The translations under genes and the position numbers were made by a program. A DNA stretch of 33,494 nt from an uncultured Cytophagales bacterium (GTDB taxonomy: Bacteria; Bacteroidota; Bacteroidia; Cytophagales; Thermonemataceae). A model generated the notes under the pieces. It made no database searches, was not told the origin of the DNA, and worked only from the letters and a program-made list of their open reading frames with translations. Below are positions 7,855 to 16,397 of this stretch, piece after piece (within the stretch, counting starts at the first letter, position 1; every line of letters starts with the position of its first letter). The stretch covers positions 1 through 33,494 of the forward strand of contig CALEMF010000114.1 in the NCBI GenBank assembly GCA_937911505.1, written 5' to 3'.

Positions 7855-8955
7855 ATGAAAGTTCCTTTTGTTGATTTAGAGGCGCAATACAGGCAACTCC
7901 AAAATGAAATTCAGGAAACTATACAAGTAGTTTTACAGAAAGGTCACTTTATTGGAGGAGAGGTGATTACAAATTTTGAAAAGAAATTTGCCCAATATAT
8001 AGGCAGTCAGTATTGTATAGCCTGTGCCAATGGAACAGATGCACTAGAAATAGCCTTAGAAGCCTTAGGAATTACACGAGGTGATGAGGTGCTTATACCT
8101 GCCCTTTCTTGGATTTCTACGGCAAGTGCAGTGAGTCGCCTAGGAGCCGCTCCTGTTTTTGTTGATGTAGACGCTTACTTTACGCTTGATGTTACAAAGT
8201 TAGAAGAAAAAATAACCCCAAAAACGAAGGCTATCATCCCTGTACATCTATACGGACAACCTGTAGATATGCCTCAACTCATGGCGATCGCACAACAATA
8301 CCAACTAAAAGTAATAGAAGACTGTGCACAAGCCCACGGAGCCCATATCAGGGGAAAAAAGGTAGGTACTTGGGGGGATATAGCTACTTTTAGCTTTTAT
8401 CCCACCAAAAATCTCGGTGCCTATGGTGATGCAGGTGCCATACTGACTAATCATCCAGAAATGGCTGAAACTATTAGGCGTTTGGGTAATCTCGGGCAGC
8501 TCACCAAGCACGACCATACGCTTATTGGGAGAAATAGCCGCTTAGACGTCTTGCAAGCAGCTATCCTCAACGTCAAAATGCGTCATTTGGATCAGTGGAT
8601 AGAAAAAAGAATACAACACGCAAAACAGTATAATACACTTTTACAGAAGGGTCATGTACAAGTGCCTCTCACTCGCCACGAGGACTACTCTCATGTGTTT
8701 CATCTGTATGTAGTTAGAAGTGAACAGCGCGACCGCCTCAAGCACTACCTTCATGAAAGAGGAATACAAACGGCTATTCACTATCCCACTGCGTTACCCT
8801 TTTTACCTTGTTACAAATTTTACCATTATCAACCACAAGATTTTCCAAACGCCTATCAGTTTTCGAAAGAGATATTATCTTTACCCATATTTACTTCGCT
8901 GACATTCGAGCAGATTCATTATATTACACACTGTATAGCCTGCTTTGAAGGATAA
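7855..8955 (+). CDS. DegT/DnrJ/EryC1/StrS aminotransferase, FdtB/QdtB-like
   Basis: A 366-residue PLP-dependent sugar aminotransferase of ordinary family length. Markers in order are [12 protein letters not shown] at the N terminus, [13 protein letters not shown] (~57-69), [20 protein letters not shown] (131-140), [11 protein letters not shown] (154-164) and Lys185 in [17 protein letters not shown], the expected aldimine lysine. The CAQAHGA and FYPTKNLGA sequences are typical of TDP-3-keto-6-deoxyhexose aminotransferases (FdtB, QdtB) that make Fuc3N or Qui3N. WbpE/PorR-type UDP-sugar enzymes belong to the same superfamily and remain an alternative. No matching 3,4-ketoisomerase is visible nearby. 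It is the second of three DegT-family enzymes in the window. The stop and the next start overlap by one base (TAATG). Confidence 0.9.
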   Translation: MKVPFVDLEAQYRQLQNEIQETIQVVLQKGHFIGGEVITNFEKKFAQYIGSQYCIACANGTDALEIALEALGITRGDEVLIPALSWISTASAVSRLGAAPVFVDVDAYFTLDVTKLEEKITPKTKAIIPVHLYGQPVDMPQLMAIAQQYQLKVIEDCAQAHGAHIRGKKVGTWGDIATFSFYPTKNLGAYGDAGAILTNHPEMAETIRRLGNLGQLTKHDHTLIGRNSRLDVLQAAILNVKMRHLDQWIEKRIQHAKQYNTLLQKGHVQVPLTRHEDYSHVFHLYVVRSEQRDRLKHYLHERGIQTAIHYPTALPFLPCYKFYHYQPQDFPNAYQFSKEILSLPIFTSLTFEQIHYITHCIACFEG

Positions 8956-9839
8956 TGATGAAAAAATTACTTCAATATTACCGTAACTACAGCGCCCAAA
9001 AGGCAGAAAAAGCGCAAATACTCCTTGTAGATCATTATTTGAAAAGTGGTAGGGTGCCTTGGTCGCCTGGTTATGTGCAGTATAAAAATCAGCAAATCAC
9101 ACAAGTCATTTCAGATACAGCTACTTTAGCCGCTTTCAAAAAAGACGAGGTTCCGCCTCAATATGGTTACAAACTTGATGAGCGTATTGTAGAATACGCT
9201 TGGCTATTCAGCCGATTGCCAACCTCGAAAGTACGGTTATTAGATGCAGGTTCTACTTTCAATTTTGACTTCATCGTCAATCATCCACAGATTGAGAATA
9301 AAGAATTGAGCATTCTCACCTATGCGCCAGAATCGCCCAGTTACCCTCAAAAGAGAATATCTTATGTCTATGCTGATCTTAGAGATATCCCCTTCAAGAG
9401 CCAATACTTTGACTATATCGTTTCTCAGTCTACCATTGAGCATATTGACATGGATAACAGCATATATGGCTACGAAGTACAACATCATACACAGAAAGAG
9501 GAAAAATCGTATGAATACCTAAAAGCGCTGGAAGAGCTACTGAGAGTCCTCAAACCGCAAGGAACCTTGTTACTTACTTTTCCATTCGGCAAGTTTGAAA
9601 ACCACGGTTTCTTTCAGCAATTTGACGATGAAATGCTAGCAAAGGCTTTGACCTTACTCAATCAACAAGGCAGCAGCCAGTTATCTTTCTTTCGTTATTT
9701 ACCAGCGGGGTGGATCGCTTGCTCTCAAGAGGATTGCAAGAATATTGTCTCTTATAATCCGCATACGGGGCGCGGAAAAGGTGACGATGGTGCAGCCCAT
9801 TGTAGAAGTATTTGTTGTATTGCCTTTAACAAAACCTAA
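8955..9839 (+). CDS. Class I SAM-dependent methyltransferase, atypical motif I
   Basis: A 294-residue protein with a Rossmann-type methyltransferase core at ~90-210. Motif I is unusual: the strand VRLLDAGS is followed by TFNFDF instead of a second glycine. It is followed by LSILTYAPE, the acidic strand VYADLRDIPF, then YFDYIVSQSTIEHI and LLRVLKPQGTLLLTFPFG, both normal for class I methyltransferases. The C-terminal ~80 residues, rich in Cys, Gly and aromatic residues, may recognise the acceptor. Given the context it most likely methylates a sugar or glycan, but the substrate is unknown. A second, more canonical methyltransferase gene begins immediately after its stop. Two ATG codons lie in tandem at 8955 and 8958, and either could be used. 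Confidence 0.75.
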   Translation: MMKKLLQYYRNYSAQKAEKAQILLVDHYLKSGRVPWSPGYVQYKNQQITQVISDTATLAAFKKDEVPPQYGYKLDERIVEYAWLFSRLPTSKVRLLDAGSTFNFDFIVNHPQIENKELSILTYAPESPSYPQKRISYVYADLRDIPFKSQYFDYIVSQSTIEHIDMDNSIYGYEVQHHTQKEEKSYEYLKALEELLRVLKPQGTLLLTFPFGKFENHGFFQQFDDEMLAKALTLLNQQGSSQLSFFRYLPAGWIACSQEDCKNIVSYNPHTGRGKGDDGAAHCRSICCIAFNKT

Positions 9840-10706
9840 ATGACTTGGGAAGAGACTATACAATACATCAGAACACAACCTGCCTATCAAGACCTGGTCG
9901 AAAAAGCCTATTTTGAAGAAGACCTCCCTCTTAACGTAAGGCGCTTTAGGGAAAGTGAAGAGTATGCAGAAACCATTCGTCTTCTAAAGCATCACCAACC
10001 CAATGCACAAACCATTTTAGATATTGGTTGTGGGAATGGTATTAGTGCCATCTCCTTTGCGCTTGAGGGTTATACTGTAACAGCAGTAGAGCCAGACCCT
10101 AGCCCTACCATTGGCGCTGGAGCAATTCGACAACTCCAGCAGCATTACCAATTACAAAACATCGAAGTATTTGAAGCTTTTGCCGAAAATATTCAGTTTG
10201 AAGACAATCGGTTTGATATTGTTTATTTTAGGCAAGCCATGCACCACGCCAATCATTTGGAAAAGTTTTTGGCAGAAGCAGCAAGAGTACTCAAAAAGGG
10301 AGGCTTACTGCTAGCTGTAAGAGACCACGTAGTGTTTGACCCACAAGACAAAGCTTGGTTATTAGAAACGCATCCTCTTCAAAAGTTTTATGGAGGAGAA
10401 AATGCCTTTTCTCCACAAGCTTACAGAAATGCTATGGAACAATCAGGGCTGGTATTTTTAAAAGAGTACAAGCATTTCGAGAGTTTGCTTAACTTTTCTC
10501 CCTCTACCAAAGAAGAAATAGCCCAACGCTTACTACAGATAAAAACGCAGAGAAAAAAGCATTTAAAAAGTAAAATCGGATTTTTGGCAGGTCTTCCCTT
10601 TGTATTTACCTTGTATGATACTTATTTGGATAAAAAAGTAGGAAAGGCATTGGATGAAATGGTCGTACCTGGTAGGATGTATTCTTATATGGCTAGAAAA
10701 AGATGA
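9840..10706 (+). CDS. Class I SAM-dependent methyltransferase
   Basis: A 288-residue protein with a canonical SAM-binding motif I (ILDIGCGNGISAI) at ~58-70. The acidic end of strand 2 follows in TAVEPDP, then FDIVYFRQAMHHA and AARVLKKGGLLLAVRDH. This matches the Methyltransf_11/25-type core. The C-terminal ~100 residues, including a lysine-rich stretch and FLAGLPFVFTLYDTY, may position the acceptor. The start codon directly abuts the stop of the preceding methyltransferase gene, and the stop overlaps the following gene by four bases. Sugar O- or N-methylation is inferred from the surrounding glycan genes; the sequence itself does not identify the substrate. Confidence 0.82.
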   Translation: MTWEETIQYIRTQPAYQDLVEKAYFEEDLPLNVRRFRESEEYAETIRLLKHHQPNAQTILDIGCGNGISAISFALEGYTVTAVEPDPSPTIGAGAIRQLQQHYQLQNIEVFEAFAENIQFEDNRFDIVYFRQAMHHANHLEKFLAEAARVLKKGGLLLAVRDHVVFDPQDKAWLLETHPLQKFYGGENAFSPQAYRNAMEQSGLVFLKEYKHFESLLNFSPSTKEEIAQRLLQIKTQRKKHLKSKIGFLAGLPFVFTLYDTYLDKKVGKALDEMVVPGRMYSYMARKR

Positions 10707-11596
10707 AAATAATTATTATTGGTGCTAAAGGCTTTATAGGTCAACACTGTGTACGTCACTTCACACAGAAAGGAAAGGAGGTATGGCAGGCAGATATACA
10801 CACCAATGCGCATCATCGTTATTACCAACTTACTAAAGAACATTGCCACTTTGAAGCTATTTTCGAAGAAAACAGCTTCGACGTTTGTATAAATGCTTCT
10901 GGCTCTGCCCACGTCGGCTTTTCATTTGAAAGCCCAGAAGTAGACTTTGAGCTCAATGTACATAATGTGAATAAACTGTTGGTAGCTATTCGTAAACACA
11001 ACCCAACTTGTAAGTTCATCAATTTTTCAAGTGCTGCCGTGTATGGGAATCCAAGTAGGCTACCGATTGCTGAAGATTTCCCGACCAAACCTCTTTCTCC
11101 TTATGGCTTTCATAAGTTGCAAAGCGAATACTTACTAGCAGAATACCATAAGTTTTTTGGTTTACATACCTGTAGCTTGCGTGTATTTTCTGCTTATGGA
11201 GATGGCTTGACTAAACAGCTCTTTTGGGATTTATACCAAAAAACGCTTCAGCAAGATCAAGTAGCGCTATATGGTACGGGCGAAGAAAGCAGGGACTTCA
11301 TATTTATCAATGATTTGGTACAGATCATTGAACTTGTAATTGAAAAAGCTGCCTTTGAGGGGGATATTTTTAATGTAGCTTGTGGTCAAGAAATTAAAAT
11401 CAAAGAGGCAGTACAGCTATTTTTTGAGCACTTCTGCCCAAACAAATCCTTTTTGTTTTCTGGAAAACAAAAAATTGGAGACCCTAACAACTGGCAGGCA
11501 GACATCTCAAAGATAAAAGCATTAGGTTTTACACCTGTCACCACACTAAAAGACGGATTAAAGATTTATACCCAATGGCTAAGAGAAAAAGAATAG
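10703..11596 (+). CDS. NAD-dependent epimerase/dehydratase (extended SDR)
   Basis: A 297-residue extended short-chain dehydrogenase/reductase acting on nucleotide-sugars. The Rossmann motif GAKGFIG (GxxGxxG) is at residues 7-13. The catalytic triad region is visible as NFSSAAVYG (Ser) and the YGFHK motif (YxxxK). GTGEESRDFIFINDL and FNVACGQEIKI are typical of the substrate-binding half. Members interconvert or reduce UDP-, GDP- or TDP-sugars, but the specific reaction (4-epimerase, 4-reductase or dehydratase) cannot be fixed from these motifs. The first codons overlap the upstream methyltransferase gene by four bases, and the end overlaps the next glycosyltransferase gene by 22. Confidence 0.88.
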   Translation: MKIIIIGAKGFIGQHCVRHFTQKGKEVWQADIHTNAHHRYYQLTKEHCHFEAIFEENSFDVCINASGSAHVGFSFESPEVDFELNVHNVNKLLVAIRKHNPTCKFINFSSAAVYGNPSRLPIAEDFPTKPLSPYGFHKLQSEYLLAEYHKFFGLHTCSLRVFSAYGDGLTKQLFWDLYQKTLQQDQVALYGTGEESRDFIFINDLVQIIELVIEKAAFEGDIFNVACGQEIKIKEAVQLFFEHFCPNKSFLFSGKQKIGDPNNWQADISKIKALGFTPVTTLKDGLKIYTQWLREKE

Positions 11597-12729
11597 GACT
11601 TATTTATACCTATGGTGAGAGCTGGATTGCAGGCAACTACTATACTCAAAATTTAATACAGGCACTCAATACATTACCTGATACTGAAAAGCCAAGACTG
11701 CAAATCCTTACTTTTGATAAAAAAGACTTTGATGCTTTATCACAACTTACTCAATACCCTCACTTGGCATTGCAACCTTTAGATATCAAGTACAATATTT
11801 TTCAAAGAATTATCAATAAGGCTAGTAGAGGTTTACTAGGAAATAATCTCATTGAAAAACTTCCAAGTGCCCAGTCGTTAGATATATTATTTCTTGCTTG
11901 GGAAAAAAGCTATTTGAAGCACGTTCCTCTTAGGAGTAAGCTCTATTGGATACCTGATTTTCAAGAGGCACACCTCCCTCACTTTTTCTCCGAAGAAGAG
12001 CTCCAGCAAAGAAAAAGCTACCAAGAAGCCTTGGTACAAGCCAAAGCCTCGATTGTATTCAGTAGCAAAGATGCCTTAACAGATTTTCAGCGATTATACC
12101 CACATCACCAAAATAAGACTTTTATTCTCAACTTTGCTGTTACGCATCCTGTGTATCAAGATTTATCCATAGAGGCACTACGGCAAAAGTACCAACTTCC
12201 TGACGTCTATTTCTTCTCCCCCAATCAGTTTTGGGCGCATAAGAATCAAAAGGTTATCTTAGAGGCTTTAAAAATATTAAAAAATAAACAAGTCAAATGT
12301 ACAGTCGCTTTTTCTGGCAAGGAGCGCGACTATCGGAATCCAGCCTATTTTCCAAGTTTAAAAGAAATGATTCAAGAGTACCAGATTGAAGACTACGTGC
12401 GTTTTCTAGGATTTATTGATAGAAAAGAACAACTCAAACTTATGAGTGCTGCTAGGGCTATTATACAGCCCTCTTTGTTTGAAGGCTGGAGCACGGTGGT
12501 AGAAGATGCCAAAGCGATGAATCAATCTATTATTTTATCAAATCTTGCAGTACACTTTGAGCAAGTTAGTAAGGAAGAAGCTACTTTTTTTGACCCGCAC
12601 CGTCCTGCGCCGTTAGCTGATATTCTACAAAAAGCGCTCACACAACAACTTCCAAGGGTTCAGTCTTCTTATAAAGAAAGTGTTTCTCGTTTTGGAAAGT
12701 CATTTATGAATATTATCCAACAGCTCTAG
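11575..12729 (+). CDS. GT4-type (GT-B fold) glycosyltransferase
   Basis: A 384-residue retaining-type glycosyltransferase of the GT1/GT4 superfamily. The N-terminal domain begins RIGLIYTYGESWIAGNYY, with the glycine-containing loop that meets the acceptor. The C-terminal donor domain has FFSPNQFWAHKN, VRFLGFID and the acidic nucleotide-sugar motif PSLFEGWSTVVEDAKA with Glu303 and Glu310. The two glutamates are separated by six residues instead of the usual seven, a variant common in 'GWSTVVEDAK' enzymes of O-antigen loci. It has no membrane segment and should act in the cytoplasm. The start overlaps the epimerase gene by 22 bases and still has a clean ATG. Donor and linkage are unknown. Confidence 0.88.
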   Translation: MAKRKRIGLIYTYGESWIAGNYYTQNLIQALNTLPDTEKPRLQILTFDKKDFDALSQLTQYPHLALQPLDIKYNIFQRIINKASRGLLGNNLIEKLPSAQSLDILFLAWEKSYLKHVPLRSKLYWIPDFQEAHLPHFFSEEELQQRKSYQEALVQAKASIVFSSKDALTDFQRLYPHHQNKTFILNFAVTHPVYQDLSIEALRQKYQLPDVYFFSPNQFWAHKNQKVILEALKILKNKQVKCTVAFSGKERDYRNPAYFPSLKEMIQEYQIEDYVRFLGFIDRKEQLKLMSAARAIIQPSLFEGWSTVVEDAKAMNQSIILSNLAVHFEQVSKEEATFFDPHRPAPLADILQKALTQQLPRVQSSYKESVSRFGKSFMNIIQQL

Positions 12730-12734
12730 TATTT

Positions 12735-13604
12735 ATGCAGTATCCTACCATCAGCATTATTACACCTACTTACAACGCACAAGAAACCCTCAAAGATTGC
12801 ATAGAGAGTGTAGCCCAGCAGCAGTATCCATTTCTGGAACATCTTATTATTGATGGTGTATCCAACGACCAAACGCTTTCTATCTTAGCAGAGTACGCAG
12901 CAAAATACCCACACATAAAATGGCGCTCAGAAAAAGATAAAGGAATATACGATGCCATGAATAAGGGGATTACCCTTGCACAAGGTGAATGGTTATTTTT
13001 TTTAGGCGCTGACGATATACTTCTTGAGGGAGTATGCCAAAAAATCTTTTCCCAACTTGATGTCCAAAACCTAGATTTGATCTACGGCAAGGTACGGTAC
13101 CAAACCTATGAGTGTGGAGAAGCCTATATTCCTACATTGGTTCGAAAACAAGACTGGAAAACGCCTTTTGTGCATCGTTACATGCATCATCAAGGTACCT
13201 TTATCAGAAAAAAGTTGTTTGAGACTTTTGGAAAATATAGTTTGAAATATATGATTGGGGCTGATATTCATTTTTTTATTAAGGTAATTGATCATCCAAA
13301 TGTGCAAAAAAAGTTCGTAGACTTGTACTTTACCGAACTCGGAGAAGATGGGGTAAGTAGTCAAGTAGTGGAACTAAAATTAAGCTACGATTTTCCGATG
13401 CTTGCCAAAAAACACTTACAAGTAGACATTGATCGAAAGTCTTATTATCGTACTTTTGCAAAGTACTACTTTGATGACATCTATCAGAAGAACCTACTGA
13501 AAGGACTCCTAGGTATCGGAAAAATCATGTTATTTAAAGGAGATATTATCTATTACCTCAATAACACATTGTATTGGCTAAAACGAAGGATTTACAAGAA
13601 ATAA
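12735..13604 (+). CDS. GT2 family glycosyltransferase
   Basis: A 289-residue inverting GT-A enzyme of family GT2. It has the classical start ISIITPTYNAQETLKDCI (7-23), the nucleotide-binding aspartates Asp40 and Asp45 in IIDGVSNDQT, the loop EKDKGIYDAMNKG, and the metal-binding FLGADD (Asp93-Asp94). IYDAMNKG with GADD is typical of colanic-acid/O-antigen-type GT2 enzymes. A run of eight T bases at 13,006-13,013 lies inside the frame. The last 31 bases overlap the following glycosyltransferase gene. Function in the cytoplasmic assembly of a repeat unit is expected; the sugar added is not known. Confidence 0.88.
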   Translation: MQYPTISIITPTYNAQETLKDCIESVAQQQYPFLEHLIIDGVSNDQTLSILAEYAAKYPHIKWRSEKDKGIYDAMNKGITLAQGEWLFFLGADDILLEGVCQKIFSQLDVQNLDLIYGKVRYQTYECGEAYIPTLVRKQDWKTPFVHRYMHHQGTFIRKKLFETFGKYSLKYMIGADIHFFIKVIDHPNVQKKFVDLYFTELGEDGVSSQVVELKLSYDFPMLAKKHLQVDIDRKSYYRTFAKYYFDDIYQKNLLKGLLGIGKIMLFKGDIIYYLNNTLYWLKRRIYKK

Positions 13605-14512
13605 CAATACATCTTGCTATTGCATTTGACGACAACTATCTCATACCATTTTATGCGCTAGTAAGCTCTATCTTCCATAATAATCCTAATAGCACTTTCC
13701 AGTTTCACTGTATCACTAGTAAAGTACCTGAGACAGAAAAGGCTATCATTAAAAAATTCATTAAAGAAAACAATAGTAATATTCTTTTCTATACAGTTGC
13801 GGAAAGTGATATCGCTCATTTTGTCACCTTAAATCACTGGAACACTTCAGTCTATTATAAAATCTTTTTCCCATTAATCATAGATGCTTCTGTCAAAAGA
13901 ATTCTCTACTTAGATACAGATACAATCGTAGTTGGGGCTATCGAGGCCTTGTACAAGACAGATCTACAAAACCAGCCCTTGGGCGCTGTAAAAGATCCTT
14001 ATGTGGGTATTAATCCTTATTTTGACCTACATATGCGCAAGGATTACTTTAATTCTGGGGTAATGTTAATTGATATGCAACGATGGAATACGCTTTCTAT
14101 TTCAGAAAAAACAATTCAATTTTTAAATGACCATCCAGAGAAAATCATCTATGTAGATCAGGATGCGCTCAATAATGTATTAATTGAGAAATGCCGTATA
14201 CTACCCAAAACGTACAATTTGATGTACACCCATCTTCCTAAAAGTACTTCCAAAAAATATTTGAAGCAGTATTTACAAGAAATTACGATTATACACTTTA
14301 CCTTGAGCCGACCTTGGAGTTTCTTGTGCGCCAATAGATATCGCTATCTATACAAGTATTATCTTTACCAATCACCCAAACGAAAACATAACCACATTCA
14401 GGATTTCTCATTTTCAAAACTTTTTCCTTATTTTCGTATGCGGTTAAAAGAACTATACAACGACACAGCTTTCCTACAAAATGCTTGGAGAACATTTAAG
14501 AAAATACTATGA
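13574..14512 (+). CDS. GT8 family glycosyltransferase, likely TTG start
   Basis: A ~312-residue family GT8 enzyme (retaining, GT-A fold; LgtC/glycogenin relatives). It shows IHLAIAFDDNYLIPFYALVSSI near the start, the DxD metal motif in ILYLDTDTIVV (114-116), YFNSGVMLIDMQRW, VDQDALN and a late His in IIHFTLSRPW, all normal GT8 landmarks. The frame has no ATG between an in-frame TAA at 13,562 and the first conserved strand. The only ordinary candidate start is therefore TTG at 13,574, inside the preceding gene. Initiation at ATT 13,568 or a coupled restart near the upstream stop are alternatives. The region looks AT-rich relative to genes further right. The stop overlaps the next ATG (ATGA). 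Confidence 0.87.
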   Translation: MAKTKDLQEITIHLAIAFDDNYLIPFYALVSSIFHNNPNSTFQFHCITSKVPETEKAIIKKFIKENNSNILFYTVAESDIAHFVTLNHWNTSVYYKIFFPLIIDASVKRILYLDTDTIVVGAIEALYKTDLQNQPLGAVKDPYVGINPYFDLHMRKDYFNSGVMLIDMQRWNTLSISEKTIQFLNDHPEKIIYVDQDALNNVLIEKCRILPKTYNLMYTHLPKSTSKKYLKQYLQEITIIHFTLSRPWSFLCANRYRYLYKYYLYQSPKRKHNHIQDFSFSKLFPYFRMRLKELYNDTAFLQNAWRTFKKIL

Positions 14513-15390
14513 AAATCTTTAAACGCTTATTCAACCTCTATAAAGTTTGTTCTCTCAAGGAGTTCTTCTATATCCTTTATCATTTTTTTATCACTAAACA
14601 GTTGGTGATAAATAATCCAGTGTTGCATAGAGTCCTCATCTTTGTAATTGCTTGTACTGACAAAAATTACTTGCTATCACTTCAAGAAGGAAATATCATT
14701 CAAATAGAAGGTCTCCCGCATGGAGCAAAGTTTTTGGTAAGAAAATACACAAGAGATTTGTTAGTTTTTGAAGGTTTTTTTATCAGCGATGATTATACCT
14801 CATACATAGAAGAAATCCAAACGTCTTCTTCAAAAGTGAACCTAGTGATAGATGCAGGAGCAAATATTGGTTGCTCTTGTATTTTTTTTCAGGTTTTTTT
14901 TCCTCATTCCACTATTATATGCATAGAGCCTGAGCTTTCTAACTACTCTATGCTACAAAAAAACATCAATCTTAATCGTATTAATGATAAAGTAAAAGTA
15001 TACAGAAAAGCCCTCTGGAATGAAAAAACCACCCTTGCTCTAAGAAGAATAGACTACTCGAACGATGGATTTCATACTATGGTAGAGGGCACCACTGATG
15101 AAGTAATTGACTCCGTTGCTACCTGTACTATTCCAGAAATTTTGGATGACTTACAAGTAGCTGTCGTTGACGTATTAAAAATAGATATTGAAGGTGCCGA
15201 AAAAACTTTATTCAATGATCAAGCACATCTACACTCTTTTTTACCTCAGGTGCGCTATTGTATCATGGAGGTACACAATGAATACATTAGTGATAAGCAG
15301 ATAGAGATGTCTTTCAAAGAGTTTGGTTTTCATACAAAAACAATCACTCTTACAGGCCAACCCTCTGCCATAGTGGCTCATAAATATTAG
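14509..15390 (+). CDS. FkbM family SAM-dependent methyltransferase
   Basis: A 293-residue FkbM-type methyltransferase. The SAM-binding motif is VIDAGANIGCSCIFF (113-127), followed by TIICIEPELSNYSML and the FkbM signature VLKIDIEGAEKTLF (Glu228-Gly229). Family members O-methylate sugars or natural products, so methylation of a sugar residue of this glycan is likely. The gene is conspicuously AT-rich: two hand-counted 60-base lines give 32% and 23% G+C. It contains a T7 tract and two T8 tracts (14,775-14,781; 14,882-14,889; 14,894-14,901), which are possible slippage sites. The frame is intact here. Its start overlaps the GT8 gene by four bases. Confidence 0.9.
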   Translation: MKIFKRLFNLYKVCSLKEFFYILYHFFITKQLVINNPVLHRVLIFVIACTDKNYLLSLQEGNIIQIEGLPHGAKFLVRKYTRDLLVFEGFFISDDYTSYIEEIQTSSSKVNLVIDAGANIGCSCIFFQVFFPHSTIICIEPELSNYSMLQKNINLNRINDKVKVYRKALWNEKTTLALRRIDYSNDGFHTMVEGTTDEVIDSVATCTIPEILDDLQVAVVDVLKIDIEGAEKTLFNDQAHLHSFLPQVRYCIMEVHNEYISDKQIEMSFKEFGFHTKTITLTGQPSAIVAHKY

Positions 15391-15395
15391 CTCTT

Positions 15396-16397
15396 ATGAA
15401 TACGAATTTTATTTACTTCTCTTCTGGTAATGAAGTCTTACACCGTAGAACTATTCTGTCTGTATTAAGCATTCTTAACAACTACCCACTGAAAACAAAT
15501 GAGTCTATCATTATTCATACAGATGCGCCTCATTACTTCGAACCTTTCTTAGAGGGCCTACCAGTAGACTATCAACTGCTTACACAAACGCATATCAAGC
15601 AGATGATGGGTGAGGATGATCTTATTCATAGAGTAAAAATAGGTATTATTGAGCGCTCAATGCAATTGTACCCCACGCATAAAATCTTTTATGTAGATTC
15701 AGATACTTTCTTTTTCAAGCCGTTTGCATCTATACTCGAGCAGGTCACTCCTGAGAATTCTGTTATGCATAAAAAAGAGTATAATATGGCTACACTTGGT
15801 GCGTACCCACCAGAAGACTCAAACGGTTTTCGGAAGGTATACGACCTTATCACTCAAAATACCTTCGTGATAGAGAACGAACCTCTTCAAATTGATATTC
15901 AACAATATGACTCTTGGAATGCGGGAATTATAGGCTTACACCCTGAGAATTTCCATTGGTTGAGAGATGTATATACACTTACCGATCAACTCTATGCCCC
16001 TACGCGTAACCACGCCTGTGAGCAGTATGCTTTTTCGTATATTCTCCAAAAAAGAAGTAATCTAATTGATTGTGAAGCATATAATCGGCATTACTGGCAT
16101 CGTATTGAAAAGAAAATTGCAGATGAGCGACTTGAGAAATGGTTTAACCAAAGCTTTGCGCAACTTCCTCTACAAAAGAAAAAGGAGAAAGCCTTGAAAT
16201 TCTGTCGGTATTTATTCAAAGTGTTTCCTATACATCCCTACACACATCGCTACAATGCTATGATTGCCTTTCAGGAAAGGAAATTCTTAACTGGTTATAA
16301 AGAAACCTTCTTAACCCTACTGAGAAATCCTCTCCAAGATGTTACCTTTTTCAAGGATGTGGCCTACCACACTAAAAAAATGCTCCTTAGAACATGA
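15396..16397 (+). CDS. Putative GT-A-fold glycosyltransferase, family uncertain
   Basis: A 333-residue protein not firmly placed in a family. It has the features of a GT-A nucleotide-diphospho-sugar transferase: an N-terminal strand FIYFSSGNEVLHRRTILSVLSIL, a metal-binding-type DSD (101-103) in HKIFYVDSDTFFF, and YDSWNAGIIGLHP (171-182), recalling the GT8 loop FNSGV. A motif HACEQYAFSYIL follows. The basic C-terminal ~110 residues contain FCRYLFKVFPIHPYTHRYNA and may bind membrane or acceptor. Its neighbours (FkbM methyltransferase, another putative transferase) support a role in glycan assembly. It begins five bases after the previous stop. The substrate is unknown. Confidence 0.62.
   Translation: MNTNFIYFSSGNEVLHRRTILSVLSILNNYPLKTNESIIIHTDAPHYFEPFLEGLPVDYQLLTQTHIKQMMGEDDLIHRVKIGIIERSMQLYPTHKIFYVDSDTFFFKPFASILEQVTPENSVMHKKEYNMATLGAYPPEDSNGFRKVYDLITQNTFVIENEPLQIDIQQYDSWNAGIIGLHPENFHWLRDVYTLTDQLYAPTRNHACEQYAFSYILQKRSNLIDCEAYNRHYWHRIEKKIADERLEKWFNQSFAQLPLQKKKEKALKFCRYLFKVFPIHPYTHRYNAMIAFQERKFLTGYKETFLTLLRNPLQDVTFFKDVAYHTKKMLLRT

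Noticed and set aside
7855..8955. Naming this aminotransferase porR/wbpE because of the nearby sortase
   Set aside because: Its CAQAHGA and FYPTKNLGA sequences fit FdtB/QdtB-type enzymes better; the locus context alone is not enough.
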